Under the pieces are notes generated by a model, which saw nothing but the letters and a program-made list of their open reading frames with translations, had not been told where the DNA came from and did no database searches. From Peribacillus glennii (GTDB lineage Bacteria; Bacillota; Bacilli; Bacillales; DSM-1321), in contig NZ_QVTD01000003.1 of the NCBI RefSeq assembly GCF_003429105.1, forward strand, positions 1,054,001-1,118,000: a stretch of 64,000 bases of DNA, in the 5' to 3' direction. Positions 19,174-28,802 of the stretch are shown piece after piece. A program made the translations under genes and the position numbers. The first letter of the stretch is position 1. Each line of letters opens with the position of its first letter.

Positions 19174-19844
19174 CTTGTCCTTTCTTCAATCAATGACATG
19201 ATTTTTTCAGCCACTTTTTGTATGGACAATGAAGTCGTATCAATTTCTACTGCATCCTCCGCTTTCCGGAGCGGGGCTACTTCCCTTTCAGAATCAAGTT
19301 TATCGCGCAAGGAAATTTCTTCCTTTAATTTCTCGATATCCGATTCGAATCCTTTTTGGATATTTTCTTCATGCCTTCTGTGTGCCCTTTCTTCAACGGA
19401 GGCAATGAGGAAGACTTTTACCCTGGCATTAGGGAGCACATGTGTCCCGATATCCCTTCCATCCATCACGATTCCGCCTCTTTCCGCAAGGTTCTGCTGC
19501 CGTTTCACCATTTCTTCGCGCACCCGTCTGTGCTTGGACACCTCGGATACCGATGCGGTCACCTCATTATTGCGGATCTCTGCTGTCACATCCCGGCCAT
19601 CGAGGAAAACAAGCTGGCCGTTATCAGTGGGCTTAAGCTCGATCACAGTTTCGCCCAATAAATGGGCCAAAGCGATTTCATTGCCGATGTCCACTCCCTC
19701 ATTCAATGATTTATATGTGAGCGCACGATACATTGCGCCAGTGTCTACGTATATGTAGTTTAATTGCCTTGCAACGATTTTCGCGACCGTGCTTTTTCCT
19801 GCTGCAGCGGGTCCATCAATCGCAACTGATATTTTCTTTTCCAT
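19170..19844 (-). CDS. cmk: Cytidylate kinase
   Basis: A 224-residue enzyme that phosphorylates CMP and dCMP with ATP. The P-loop is [14 protein letters not shown] (residues 8-21), followed by [24 protein letters not shown] is the conserved CMP-binding block. Translationally coupled to plsC. ATG 19844 has an AGGGAGGAAG site. Confidence 0.98.
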   Translation of the reverse strand: MEKKISVAIDGPAAAGKSTVAKIVARQLNYIYVDTGAMYRALTYKSLNEGVDIGNEIALAHLLGETVIELKPTDNGQLVFLDGRDVTAEIRNNEVTASVSEVSKHRRVREEMVKRQQNLAERGGIVMDGRDIGTHVLPNARVKVFLIASVEERAHRRHEENIQKGFESDIEKLKEEISLRDKLDSEREVAPLRKAEDAVEIDTTSLSIQKVAEKIMSLIEERTR

Positions 19845-19975
19845 ACTTCCTCCCTAGTCCTGACAGTCAAGCTGTTATTCATCACCTATAGTTTATCACA
19901 AATGCCTATTCATTCATGAATAAAATAAATATTTTCCCGTGCATAAGAGTCCGTTTTAGTGATGGAATCCGTAAA

Positions 19976-20019
19976 TTTTTATGGCCGCATGGCCATAAAA
20001 AAAAGCAGGGATACCCTGC
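19976..20019 (-). terminator. Tandem hairpins ending ypfB transcription
   Basis: Minus-strand GCAGGG, ATA loop and CCCTGC (20005-20019) runs straight into eight T; it overlaps the ypfB stop codon. Right after it TTTTTATGGCC and GGCCATAAAAA (19976-20001) form a second, symmetric hairpin with flanking A and T runs. Confidence 0.85.
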
Positions 20020-20204
20020 TAATCATTTAAATTGTTGAACGTTTCGATAATTTTCATATAATTATTCTTTGTAACGCCTTCGTATTCGGCCAGCCTCTTT
20101 AATTCCAAAAAGGAATCCTCACGGTGAAACAGTATCTGGAAAGCCAGCAGGCTTATCGCCTGGATAATGATCAGCTTAATGATCATACGTTCTATCGTTT
20201 TCAT
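20019..20204 (-). CDS. ypfB: Small membrane protein YpfB (DUF5359)
   Basis: A 61-residue protein with one N-terminal hydrophobic segment (about residues 8-26, IIKLIIIQAISLLAFQILF) and a charged tail ELKRLAEYEGVTKNNYMKII. Its form and place after motI match B. subtilis YpfB. Function unknown. Confidence 0.8.
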   Translation of the reverse strand: MKTIERMIIKLIIIQAISLLAFQILFHREDSFLELKRLAEYEGVTKNNYMKIIETFNNLND

Positions 20205-20266
20205 ATGCCATTCCCCGCAGTCTTTTTACAGACAGTATGGAAAAAAAAATCACTACTTATTCCTCT

Positions 20267-20926
20267 CTACTCCATCAGCCCTTTGTTCTTCATTTCCACT
20301 TGTTTCTCGAAAATGAAACGAATCAAATTTTGCCGGTCCCCCTCGCTCAAATCCATAAATTGCACTGACAATTTATTAAAGCGGTCTGAGCTTGCGCTGA
20401 TGCGGATCACCTTGCTTTTCAGCTTCAAATAACGGATTTCCCCAGTTTTTAATGGAAGCGCCAGCCAGACATATATGATAGGGGTTTCTGCGAGATTGAT
20501 CACTTTTGGAATCCTTAGCGCCGCTCCTCCAGCGCTAATATCATCCGTCACCGCCCGAAACGCCCGAAACTCATTACTTGCTGGGTGAACTGCTGCATCG
20601 ACCGGAGTTTCTATTCGAACGAATTGCCTTCTCTGGATTTTCACTAATGAATCTTTAGGGGGGCGGGCCAATTGGATCATGGCTATTTGCGCTTTTACCC
20701 GCCCTAGTACTTCAGTATCAAAAATAAATACGGCATTGTCGCTATCCGCAAACGTGACTTTCAGCTGGGACCCATCAAGCAAAAACGCAATTTTTCCGGT
20801 AGAAGTATTCACAGGATAGTCTATGAAAATGCTGTCTTCATTCATTTCAACTACCATGGATTTGTATTGTTCAGGCTGCAGCGAAAATTTTGGTTCTAAA
20901 AGCAGTGTATCTCCGATTTTAATCAT
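20267..20926 (-). CDS. motI: PilZ-domain c-di-GMP receptor MotI (YpfA/DgrA)
   Basis: A 219-residue cytoplasmic protein with an N-terminal YcgR-like domain and a C-terminal PilZ domain. The c-di-GMP signature is RRQFVR (residues 99-104) followed by DISAGG (129-134). In B. subtilis the loaded form binds MotA and disengages the flagellar stator. It is upstream of ypfB and downstream of ypeB, as in B. subtilis. Confidence 0.93.
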   Translation of the reverse strand: MIKIGDTLLLEPKFSLQPEQYKSMVVEMNEDSIFIDYPVNTSTGKIAFLLDGSQLKVTFADSDNAVFIFDTEVLGRVKAQIAMIQLARPPKDSLVKIQRRQFVRIETPVDAAVHPASNEFRAFRAVTDDISAGGAALRIPKVINLAETPIIYVWLALPLKTGEIRYLKLKSKVIRISASSDRFNKLSVQFMDLSEGDRQNLIRFIFEKQVEMKNKGLME

Positions 20927-21030
20927 ATTTCCCCATCTCCAGCATGTATATATATAAAGTAATATTCAGCACCTAAGCACATTTAATGCTGCAAATCCAA
21001 ATTAAGGATACTCTATTATGGCATGTAAAG

Positions 21031-21068
21031 AAAAAAAGGAAAAGCACCTATCCACTTTTCCTTTTTTT
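21031..21068 (-). terminator. Terminator of sleB-ypeB
   Basis: AAAAAAAGGAAAAG (21031-21044) pairs perfectly with CTTTTCCTTTTTTT (21055-21068), 10 bases after the ypeB stop. Stem A and T runs give a T tail on either strand. Confidence 0.8.
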
Positions 21069-21078
21069 CTTTAATGTA

Positions 21079-22431
21079 TTACACAATATTTTCATACACA
21101 GGCTCTGAATTTTTAAGCTTCTCAACTTTCTCTTCCTGTGATGTGTTAGCATTGATAAAAATTCTGTACGTATCTTCGCCGATCGTACCGAGGAACTCAT
21201 AGCAAAGGACCTCTTCGCCAAGATCATTTTCAATCAATGCTTTTCGTTCTTCCATTACCTTAACATTAGGGTTGATTTTGGCTCTTGCCTGTTCCATCGT
21301 TACAGATGCTTTTCCTATCTCCCTTATTTTATGAGATTTTAGGAACTCATCCGCCGAAAATCCGATAATGCTGCCATCATCCAAGGCTACCTTCACCTTG
21401 ACAGAGTCAGCATAAACCCTTACACCTTCTACAGAGGTAACAAAATTGAACAGGCCGATATTATCATATTGGGCACTCTCGTAAAGATCGAGTGAATCAA
21501 AATCATTTGTTTTCAAGAATGCCAATGCCTTATTGCTGGCCGTGTTCAAGTCAATACGGGATCTATTGACATCCCTGGTATTAATATACCAGATCGGGTA
21601 GCCGCCTTTTTTCGTGATATCCATGTTTACCTCATTTTTGGTTTTAGGATCTGTCAGGCTAACACTGTAAAATCCAAACTCGGATCCCTTTCCGCTTTCT
21701 TCTACCCTGGCTTTTGGAGATCCGGACATGTTCGCATATTGCCTTGCTTTTGCGACGGCATCTTGTTTGCTGATCTTCTTCCCTTTTATATTCTTAAAGT
21801 TGTCCTCCTTTTGTTGCCTGCTGGAGAAATTCGGGTCAAGATTGGAGGTTTCGCTATATCCTTTCACCGTTTTTTCTACCGTTTTAAAACCATCTACGAT
21901 TGTATTATCTGCGTTTTCATCATTGTTTGCCAGGGCGGTCTCTACATCCATCCACCTAAGATTGTTCTTGATGACAAGATATTGAACTTTCCTCAATTCA
22001 TCCTGTACTTCCCCGGACTCCTTATACAAGGATTGAAGCCGCTTATATTCTTTATCATTTAAAGGTTCCTTTTCGAGATCCCTTACGGCTGTCCGATAGC
22101 TGAAGTCGCCAATGTCTGATAACAATTCTTCAGTTTTGTTAAAAGGCATTAAAGTAAGCGGAAGCTGGCCGACATCAAGCTGCGCCTCGGATGTGATCCG
22201 CCACACATCTGTCAGCGCCGGGCTGAGTGAATTCCTTGAGTTCATCGCAAGAGTATTCCCGATTTCGTCATGCAGCACATCCATCTGGTATGATAAATCA
22301 TGGAAAGCCCTTTGATAGTTATTCTCTGCATTGATCAGGACCGCATTTTTCTCTTGATGTTCCTGATAACCCCAATAGCCGGTGCCAATTAACGCAACGG
22401 CAAGCACTCCCACCAAAATATTCCGAATCAT
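21079..22431 (-). CDS. ypeB: Germination protein YpeB
   Basis: A 450-residue spore protein with an N-terminal membrane anchor (NILVGVLAVALIGTGYWGY) and PepSY domains in the C-terminal half. It is needed for the stable presence of the cortex lytic enzyme SleB in the dormant spore. It is second gene of sleB-ypeB, 16 bases after sleB, as in B. subtilis. Confidence 0.97.
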   Translation of the reverse strand: MIRNILVGVLAVALIGTGYWGYQEHQEKNAVLINAENNYQRAFHDLSYQMDVLHDEIGNTLAMNSRNSLSPALTDVWRITSEAQLDVGQLPLTLMPFNKTEELLSDIGDFSYRTAVRDLEKEPLNDKEYKRLQSLYKESGEVQDELRKVQYLVIKNNLRWMDVETALANNDENADNTIVDGFKTVEKTVKGYSETSNLDPNFSSRQQKEDNFKNIKGKKISKQDAVAKARQYANMSGSPKARVEESGKGSEFGFYSVSLTDPKTKNEVNMDITKKGGYPIWYINTRDVNRSRIDLNTASNKALAFLKTNDFDSLDLYESAQYDNIGLFNFVTSVEGVRVYADSVKVKVALDDGSIIGFSADEFLKSHKIREIGKASVTMEQARAKINPNVKVMEERKALIENDLGEEVLCYEFLGTIGEDTYRIFINANTSQEEKVEKLKNSEPVYENIV

Positions 22432-22447
22432 ATAGTATCACCTCTTT

Positions 22448-23323
22448 TTATTTACAGAAAATATGTTTCCCGATTTTTTTAATTTGGGGCCTCGTCCAAA
22501 TCCAGGGGCTTGTCGCTGTATCCGGATTAAAATAATATTGTGCGTTTCCAGTGGGATCCCACCCATTGATGGCATCGATAACCGCTTCCCTGGCTCGTTC
22601 ATTCGGGGTCAGCCAAATCTGGCCGTCCGCAACCGCAGTAAAGGCGCGCGGCTCAAAGATCACTCCAGAAATCGAGTTCGGAAAAGAAGGGCTTTCCAGC
22701 CTGTTCAGGATTACTGCAGCAATGGCCACCTGACCAATATAAGACTCACCGCGTGCTTCTCCGTAAACAGCATTGGCCATCAGCTGAATATCATTTTGGG
22801 AATAACCTCCCGGGACATTTGCTGCAGTCGCAGCGGTCCTATTACGGTTTCCGTTTTTCGCTCCACCATTATTCCTTGCTGTTTGCCTTGCCTGGGCCTT
22901 GGCTCCGCCGGCGGCCCTTTTCCTCGGTTTCACCTGTTTTTCAATAGGGACCCCGCCGTAATAAGTAAATTGATTTCCTTTAGCGATTTGTGTATGTACC
23001 CATTTGCCATTAAAATTAGAGGCACCCACAAGTTTCTGCCTCGTTTTCAGCCCTCCAAGCCCGTCGACGGGCAATCCGAAATCTTTCTGGAAATTCCGGA
23101 GGGCCCAGTAGGTGCCCCAGCCATAAACGCCATCGATTTTCCCGTTATAGTAGCCGATATTTTGCAAGCGTGCCTGGAGCTCTATGACATCATCGCCAAC
23201 AGCCCCTCTTTGGATGACCTGGCCGCTAAATGCATGGACCGAAGTTTCGTAAGTCAAAGAGATACAGACTGATAAGAAAAAAAACAAAAGCAAACGTTTG
23301 CTCTTTGACGAAATTACTTTCAT
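22448..23323 (-). CDS. sleB: Spore cortex-lytic enzyme SleB
   Basis: A 291-residue lytic transglycosylase that degrades cortex peptidoglycan during germination. It has a signal peptide (cleavage after VHA, about residue 31), an N-terminal peptidoglycan-binding repeat (IELQARLQNIGYYNGKIDG) and a C-terminal hydrolase_2 domain with the catalytic glutamate in YGEARGESYIGQVAIAAV. ATG 23323 is chosen because GGGAG lies 8 bases upstream; GTG 23332 would overlap that site. Co-transcribed with ypeB. Confidence 0.97.
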   Translation of the reverse strand: MKVISSKSKRLLLFFFLSVCISLTYETSVHAFSGQVIQRGAVGDDVIELQARLQNIGYYNGKIDGVYGWGTYWALRNFQKDFGLPVDGLGGLKTRQKLVGASNFNGKWVHTQIAKGNQFTYYGGVPIEKQVKPRKRAAGGAKAQARQTARNNGGAKNGNRNRTAATAANVPGGYSQNDIQLMANAVYGEARGESYIGQVAIAAVILNRLESPSFPNSISGVIFEPRAFTAVADGQIWLTPNERAREAVIDAINGWDPTGNAQYYFNPDTATSPWIWTRPQIKKIGKHIFCK

Positions 23324-23401
23324 CAAAAACACTCCCTCTTTTCTTATATTGACATTACCCCTATTTTCTTCTTAAAAGGTGTTTTTATTCCATACCATTA
23401 T

Positions 23402-23436
23402 AAAAAGGAGACAGGCTGAGAGTCTGTCTCCTTTTT
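23402..23436. terminator. Terminator between prsW and sleB
   Basis: AAAAAGGAGACAG and CTGTCTCCTTTTT form a perfect 13-bp stem with a 9-base loop, about 75 bases after the prsW stop. Confidence 0.85.
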
Positions 23437-23512
23437 AAGTATAAAATTAGCAGCATGTATTGATGGTTAGCCTTGACCCGCAAGGAATACTAGATCATAG
23501 GGTGCCATCGTA

Positions 23513-24178
23513 TTATAGTGTTTCAGATGCATGGAAGTCCGAAAGCACTCTTGCCATCTTCACCTTTTTCAAACCTAGCCACCATAAGAAAACCATAAAT
23601 GGCATAATCCAATAAAGCCACGAGTCCTGTGTCATCAGGATGTAATCATAGATGCTATGCAAAAGAAATGGAACTGCAAAAGCAAGGAAAACGTATTTCT
23701 TCTTATTCTTTTTCGCAAACTTGCCTTTTCCGAGGTAATAACCCATGATTACCCCGAACAGCGCATGGCTTGAAACCGGCAAGATCGCCCTCGTCATGGC
23801 ATGTTCCACCCCATTCGCGACCAGGTAAAGGATGTTTTCCATGGTTGCGAAACCAAGGGAAACAGAAGCGCCATATACGATGCCGTCATAAGGTTCATCA
23901 AACGCTACATGGGGATAAATGGCAAAAAATAAGATAAACCATTTTAAAAACTCCTCCAAAAGTCCCGCCCAGAGAAAGGCTTGCTGGGCATCCCCTTGAA
24001 ATATATGCTCCGTTTTCAGCACATACTGCAAAAACATGATCGGAAATACAAGAAACACACCAAACACAAAGGCTTTTATCACAACAGAAACAGGCTCTGT
24101 TTCATAATAATCTTTTAAATAGAAATAGCAGAGCAAGGCCAGACCAGGCGCAATACCCGCTGAGAATAAGACCAGCAT
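23513..24178 (-). CDS. prsW: Site-1 intramembrane protease PrsW
   Basis: A 221-residue multi-pass membrane protease. In B. subtilis it makes the first cut in the anti-sigma factor RsiW and releases sigma-W under envelope stress. Conserved acidic and histidine blocks are present: [32 protein letters not shown] and [17 protein letters not shown] 24178 (MLVLFSAGI) has GGGG at suitable spacing; the ATG at 24196 would include that site. It diverges from ansA. Confidence 0.93.
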   Translation of the reverse strand: MLVLFSAGIAPGLALLCYFYLKDYYETEPVSVVIKAFVFGVFLVFPIMFLQYVLKTEHIFQGDAQQAFLWAGLLEEFLKWFILFFAIYPHVAFDEPYDGIVYGASVSLGFATMENILYLVANGVEHAMTRAILPVSSHALFGVIMGYYLGKGKFAKKNKKKYVFLAFAVPFLLHSIYDYILMTQDSWLYWIMPFMVFLWWLGLKKVKMARVLSDFHASETL

Positions 24179-24290
24179 ATTCTGACCCCTTTTCATTCGT
24201 TTTCATTAATCGTATCATGGAATGAGGAAAAAGAAAATTGAAAGAAACACCGCTTGGCGGTAATTTCTTCGTACGGAACTGGAGGTACAT

Positions 24291-25265
24291 ATGAAAAAAA
24301 ATATTTTAGTGATTCATACAGGCGGGACAATATCTATGTTAGAAGATGCCGAAACCGGCGCCGTGAAACCGGCTGGCGAAAATCCGATCAAAGGTGTAAC
24401 TGAAAACATAAAAATGCTTGCAAACCTTTTCATAGAAGAGCCATTCTCGCTGCCATCGCCGCATATCACGGCCGTAGAGATGCTTCAATTAAGTAAGCTT
24501 ATCGAGAAATATATGAACGAAATAACTTTGGACGGAGTGGTAATCACCCACGGGACGGACACCCTTGAAGAAACTGCTTATTTTCTGGATTTGACCGTAC
24601 ATTCTGATATTCCGATCGTGGTCACTGGAGCGATGCGTTCAAGCAATGAAATCGGGTCGGACGGATTATATAATTTAATTTCTTCAATCAAGGTTGCTGC
24701 CTGTGATGACGCTAGGGGAAAAGGTGTACTTATTGTTTTGAATGATGAATTGCATACGGCAAAAAACGGAACCAAAACTCACACCAGCAATGTCTCGACC
24801 TTCCAAAGCCCTCAATATGGGCCGATAGGTATAGTCACAAAAAGGGGCATCGTTTTTCACCATTCACCGATTCATACAGAAAAATACGGACTGCAAACGA
24901 TTTCCAAACAGGTCGCTTTATTAAAAGCACACGCCGGCATGGATTCTTCATTATTTTTTGCCTTGAAAGAAATGAAAATAGACGGCCTGATCATTGAAGC
25001 GCTGGGCCAGGGCAACCTCCCTCCCCAGTCCATCGATGGTGTCCGAACCCTTTTGGATTCAGGTATCCCGGTTGTGATTGTCTCAAGATGCTTCAATGGG
25101 ATTGTCCAGGATATTTACGGCTATACCGGAGGAGGAAAACAACTTAAAGAAATGGGGGTCATCTTTTCTAACGGCTTAAATGGCCAAAAGGCAAGAATAA
25201 AGCTTTTGATTGCCCTTCATAGTACAACGGAGCGGGAAGAATTGCAGGAAATTTTTTTGAAATAG
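24291..25265 (+). CDS. ansA: L-asparaginase, type I
   Basis: A 324-residue cytoplasmic enzyme hydrolysing asparagine to aspartate and ammonia. The two catalytic threonines lie in HTGGTISM near the N terminus and in THGTDTLEETAYFLD. No signal peptide. GGAGGT precedes ATG 24291. It is one of the few plus-strand genes, divergent from prsW, and is bounded by a shared terminator with ypdA. Confidence 0.93.
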   Translation: MKKNILVIHTGGTISMLEDAETGAVKPAGENPIKGVTENIKMLANLFIEEPFSLPSPHITAVEMLQLSKLIEKYMNEITLDGVVITHGTDTLEETAYFLDLTVHSDIPIVVTGAMRSSNEIGSDGLYNLISSIKVAACDDARGKGVLIVLNDELHTAKNGTKTHTSNVSTFQSPQYGPIGIVTKRGIVFHHSPIHTEKYGLQTISKQVALLKAHAGMDSSLFFALKEMKIDGLIIEALGQGNLPPQSIDGVRTLLDSGIPVVIVSRCFNGIVQDIYGYTGGGKQLKEMGVIFSNGLNGQKARIKLLIALHSTTEREELQEIFLK

Positions 25266-25294
25266 CGAGGGATTTAAGAATCCTTCCAAAAATC

Positions 25295-25348
25295 GATATC
25301 GGCCGGCCCATAGCTACTCTTTCGAGAATACGGGCCGATATCCATTTT
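25295..25348. terminator. Two-way terminator between ansA and ypdA
   Basis: GATATCGGCC (25295-25304) and GGCCGATATC (25333-25342) form a 10-bp stem with a long loop, followed on the plus strand by five T. Confidence 0.7.
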
Positions 25349-25366
25349 TCATTCAGGTACCTCCTT

Positions 25367-26335
25367 TTATTTCTTCCCTTTTCGAATATGCTGCGCGATC
25401 AACCCTCCATGGAATCGGCCGTTTTCAATGAAAATTTCATTTGCATTATTGCCCGCGGCTATAACGCCGGCGATAAAAACCCCTTCAACATTTGTCTCCA
25501 TGGTCTCACTGTTAAAAAAAGGCCGGCCTGAGCCAAGAGCAATCTCCACACCTATACGTCGAAGGAACGAATGGTCCGGATGGTAGCCTGTCATGGCAAA
25601 AACAAAGTCATTTTTTATCGTTTTAATCTCATCTTTCACATGATAAATCACGTTATCTACAGTTATTTCATCCACCTCGGCATTAAACTCCATAGTGATA
25701 ACACCACTTCTTACCAGAGATTCAAATTCAGGAAGGATCCAGGGTTTAATGCTTGGGGAATATTCACTGCCACGGTAGAGCACAGTGACGCGCGCTCCTG
25801 CCTTCACGAGTTCCAGAGCTGCGTCAACGCTGGAGTTCTTTCCCCCGATTACCACAACATCTGTATCGAAGTAAGGGTGCCCTTCTTTAAAATAATGGAA
25901 TACTTTGGGAAGATCTTCCCCTGCGATTCCCATATAATTCGGATTATCATAATACCCTGTCGCAATGACTATTTTCCCAGCCTTGTATGTTGTCTTATCG
26001 GTCAAAACGATAAAGGTGCCATCCTGTTGTTTTTTGATTTCCGTCGCTTTTTCAAAAGCATTTATCCTTAACTCTTTCCGTTTTGCCACTTCGCGATAAT
26101 AGGCTAATGCCTGGTTGCGGACGGGCTTGCGGTTTTCCGTTATGAATGGCACGTCTCCAATTTCAAGCTTCTCGGCTGAACTAAAAAACGTTTGGTGGGT
26201 TGGATAATGATATAAAGCATTCACGATATTACCTTTTTCAATAACCAATACCTTCTCCCCTGCTTCTTTTAACGAAATTGCCGCTGCGAGCCCGCATGGC
26301 CCGCCCCCGACAACGATTACATCTTCCGATTTCAT
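25367..26335 (-). CDS. ypdA: Bacillithiol disulfide reductase YpdA
   Basis: A 322-residue FAD/NADPH oxidoreductase that reduces oxidised bacillithiol. It has an N-terminal FAD fold VIVVGGGPCGLAAA, whose Cys14 corresponds to the redox cysteine reported for the family, an NADPH fold VVVIGGKNSSVDAALE and the C-terminal FIAGVIAAGNNANEIF. ATG 26335 has GGAG upstream and gives the family length; the longer reading from 26404 is rejected. Between ansA and gudB. Confidence 0.94.
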   Translation of the reverse strand: MKSEDVIVVGGGPCGLAAAISLKEAGEKVLVIEKGNIVNALYHYPTHQTFFSSAEKLEIGDVPFITENRKPVRNQALAYYREVAKRKELRINAFEKATEIKKQQDGTFIVLTDKTTYKAGKIVIATGYYDNPNYMGIAGEDLPKVFHYFKEGHPYFDTDVVVIGGKNSSVDAALELVKAGARVTVLYRGSEYSPSIKPWILPEFESLVRSGVITMEFNAEVDEITVDNVIYHVKDEIKTIKNDFVFAMTGYHPDHSFLRRIGVEIALGSGRPFFNSETMETNVEGVFIAGVIAAGNNANEIFIENGRFHGGLIAQHIRKGKK

Positions 26336-26440
26336 CTCTCGCTCCACTCCTTTTGCCAAACTCAGGTTTATATATTTGTTCTTCTCATTCATGAATCGAT
26401 ACATTCATCATGCCAAAACCACCCATTTGATTTTTCTTGA

Positions 26441-26557
26441 CCAAAATCTCCCATTGAGAGCCTTTGCCAAGGCGGCGATTAGGCTCAGCCCGTGCCCCCA
26501 GGTTTGGGGTCACATAACAGAAGACGTAGGGACGCGGCGCAATTAGTCTGGGCTCTC
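26441..26557 (+). repeat. Dispersed intergenic repeat, copy C (best preserved)
   Basis: In the 342-base gap 26336-26677. The inner element is bounded by a perfect 7-bp inverted repeat, GAGAGCC (26456-26462) and GGCTCTC (26551-26557). Within it are two further hairpins, GCCTT/AAGGC and CCCC/GGGG, and the blocks GGGTCACATA, GACGTAGGGACGCGGCGC and ATTAGTCTG shared with the other copies. Confidence 0.7.
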
Positions 26558-26605
26558 GCATTAAACTAATAGGGAAGTTTTATATTTTCCTTTCTGCCAA
26601 ATGAA

Positions 26606-26640
26606 AAAATCTCCCACCATAAGTCATGACAGGAGATTTT
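26606..26640 (-). terminator. Terminator of gudB
   Basis: AAAATCTCC and GGAGATTTT form a 9-bp stem (17-base loop) followed by T in the minus direction; 37 bases after the gudB stop. Confidence 0.8.
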
Positions 26641-26677
26641 ATGGATGGTTTTTAGGTACGGCGATCCTGTTTACCCT

Positions 26678-27955
26678 TTAAATCCAGCCCCGGAACCGTG
26701 AAGCTTCCGCCATTTTTCTGACTCCGGTCATATAGGCAGCGAGGCGCATATCGACCCGGCGTGTTTGGGCGGTTTCATAAATATTGTTGAACGCTTTTAC
26801 GAGTATTTTTTCAAGCTTTTCCTCGACTTCTTCCGCGGACCAGTAGTAGCCCTGGTTATTTTGGACCCATTCAAAATACGAAACCGTAACGCCGCCTGCA
26901 GATGCCAGCACATCCGGAACGAGCAGGATTCCCCGGTCTGTCAGGATCTGTGTGCCCTCAATGGTAGTGGGGCCATTTGCGGCTTCCACAACGATTTTTG
27001 CTTTGATATTATGTGCATTTTCTTCCGTGATCTGATTTTCAATCGCGGCAGGAACAAGAATCTCACATTCGAGTTCAAGCAGTTTTTTGTTGGAAATTGT
27101 ATTTTTAAAAAGCTTCGTAACTGTTCCGAAGCTGTCTCTCCGGTCCAATAGATAATCTATATCCAGGCCGTCGGGATCATATAAAGCCCCGTATGCATCC
27201 GAGATGCCGACAACTTTAGCCCCTGCGTCATGCATGAACTTTGCAAGATAACTGCCTGCATTCCCGAAGCCCTGCACAACAACCCTGGCTCCCTTAATAT
27301 CGATGCCCTTCTTTTTGGCGGCTTCATTGATGCAAATGGTAACACCTTTCGCAGTCGCGGATTCCCTGCCGTGAGACCCGCCTAGAACGAGCGGTTTCCC
27401 TGTAATGAACCCTGGTGAATTAAATTCATCGATACGGCTGTATTCATCCATCATCCATGCCATAATTTGCGAATTGGTAAATACATCAGGTGCGGGAATA
27501 TCCTTTGTCGGACCAACAATTTGGCTGATGGCACGCACATATCCCCGGCTCAGCTTTTCAAGTTCACGGAACGACATATTACGCGGGTCGCATACGATTC
27601 CGCCTTTCCCTCCGCCATATGGCAAATCTACAATACCACATTTCAGGCTCATCCAGATGGACAGCGCTTTTACTTCACGTTCAGTGACAGATGGATGGAA
27701 TCTGATGCCGCCTTTTGTAGGCCCTACAGCATCATTATGCTGTGCGCGATAGCCCGTAAAAATTTTTACCGACCCATCGTCCATCCTTACCGGTATCTTT
27801 ACTGTTAAAAGCCGTAACGGCTCTTTCAAAAGCTCATAAACCTCCTGGGGATAACCGAGCTTTTCAAGCGCTTTATGTATTACAGTTTGAGTCGATTTCA
27901 GCACATCATGTTTTTCCTCTTGGGTTGTATGATCAGTACCTTTTTCGGCTGCCAT
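26678..27955 (-). CDS. gudB: NAD-specific glutamate dehydrogenase
   Basis: A 425-residue hexameric enzyme that deaminates glutamate to 2-oxoglutarate. It has the catalytic lysine region LPYGGGKGGI, substrate residues in GPTKGGIRFHP, and a dinucleotide fold VVVQGFGNAGSYLA. The segment EREVKALSIWM carries VKA once, so the 9-base tandem duplication that inactivates gudB in B. subtilis 168 is absent and the enzyme should be active. ATG 27955 follows AGGAGG by 7 bases. Confidence 0.97.
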   Translation of the reverse strand: MAAEKGTDHTTQEEKHDVLKSTQTVIHKALEKLGYPQEVYELLKEPLRLLTVKIPVRMDDGSVKIFTGYRAQHNDAVGPTKGGIRFHPSVTEREVKALSIWMSLKCGIVDLPYGGGKGGIVCDPRNMSFRELEKLSRGYVRAISQIVGPTKDIPAPDVFTNSQIMAWMMDEYSRIDEFNSPGFITGKPLVLGGSHGRESATAKGVTICINEAAKKKGIDIKGARVVVQGFGNAGSYLAKFMHDAGAKVVGISDAYGALYDPDGLDIDYLLDRRDSFGTVTKLFKNTISNKKLLELECEILVPAAIENQITEENAHNIKAKIVVEAANGPTTIEGTQILTDRGILLVPDVLASAGGVTVSYFEWVQNNQGYYWSAEEVEEKLEKILVKAFNNIYETAQTRRVDMRLAAYMTGVRKMAEASRFRGWI

Positions 27956-28210
27956 CTGTGTACCTCCTAAAATCAAATAATCGGCTAGCAGTCACCTTCC
28001 ATGACATAGTATACACCTTTGCTCTGCTAATGCAAAGCAAAAAAGTGACCCCTTTCCTGGATAAAAAACAGGATTGAAACCGCTGTTTTATAACAATCTT
28101 TCGCTTTACCCCATTCATTCCCTGTACCTTTTTACCCTAAACAGGTTTTAGGCTGGCCGGACAGAAAACTTGGCAGCAAAATGCACCGCAAAACCTGTCC
28201 GCCAGCTACC

Positions 28211-28792
28211 TCATTTATGGAAATATCTTGTCAGTAAATCAACCGCGTCATTTAATACAACTGCCTTTCCATATTCCTGGAGACGAAAGAGGGTCAATGT
28301 CGATACAGAGCCATATTCTGCCGCCAGGGATATCACAGTATCATAGGCACTCTCCTTAACGCCCTCAATAAGAAAATAATAGTTGTCCTCAAACCGATAG
28401 AGGGAAGACCGGACAATACCGATGGCTTTCAATGAATAGCATAACTGGATGACATCCTCAAGGTCACAAAAGGAGTAGAGGATATGCGGATGTTCACCAA
28501 CCAAGACATGTAAATCAAGAAATTCTTCTTCTTCATCATCCAATATGTCCTCTTCGGCTTTCGTTACGATAATGATCAAGCCTTGAGCCTGCAAAGCAAA
28601 TATTTCTATCGCAATGGATCCGCTCATCTTAAAACTCAACTCTTCACAAGCCTCTTCGATCATTTCCTGAAAAAGCTTGTGAACCTTAAGCGAATTGCCA
28701 TGAATGTCCTCTTTCGTCAATCCTCTGTCAATTAAATCATCGAAGGTTAAAAAAATCTTGATTTTATTGTTGGTTAATCGCTCAAGCTTCAT
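28211..28792 (-). CDS. mecB: MecA-family adaptor protein MecB (YpbH)
   Basis: A 193-residue ClpC adaptor paralogous to MecA; it targets substrates to ClpCP. The N terminus MKLERLTNNKIKIFLTFDDL and the C-terminal ClpC-binding domain with acidic linker (EEDILDDEEEEFLD) are characteristic. ATG 28792 is preceded by GGGGG; longer readings are rejected. The gene starts just after an RNA hairpin that covers its ribosome site. Confidence 0.93.
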   Translation of the reverse strand: MKLERLTNNKIKIFLTFDDLIDRGLTKEDIHGNSLKVHKLFQEMIEEACEELSFKMSGSIAIEIFALQAQGLIIIVTKAEEDILDDEEEEFLDLHVLVGEHPHILYSFCDLEDVIQLCYSLKAIGIVRSSLYRFEDNYYFLIEGVKESAYDTVISLAAEYGSVSTLTLFRLQEYGKAVVLNDAVDLLTRYFHK

Positions 28793-28802
28793 AAAAAAAT
28801 GC

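Noticed and set aside
18964-19758. Long plus-strand open frame (264 codons) opposite plsC and cmk
   Set aside because: No ribosome site; both minus-strand genes are well-known families in coupled order, so this is a shadow frame. The same applies to 22463-23272 opposite sleB, 5628-6122 opposite hepT/menG and 62759-63394 opposite the permease.
26678-27955. Cryptic gudB with 9-bp duplication as in B. subtilis 168
   Set aside because: VKA occurs once before LSIWM, so the gene is intact.
28152-28207. Hairpin GGCTGGCCGGACAG / CTGTCCGCCAGCT after mecB as terminator
   Set aside because: Good stem but a long loop and no T run; kept out of the feature list.
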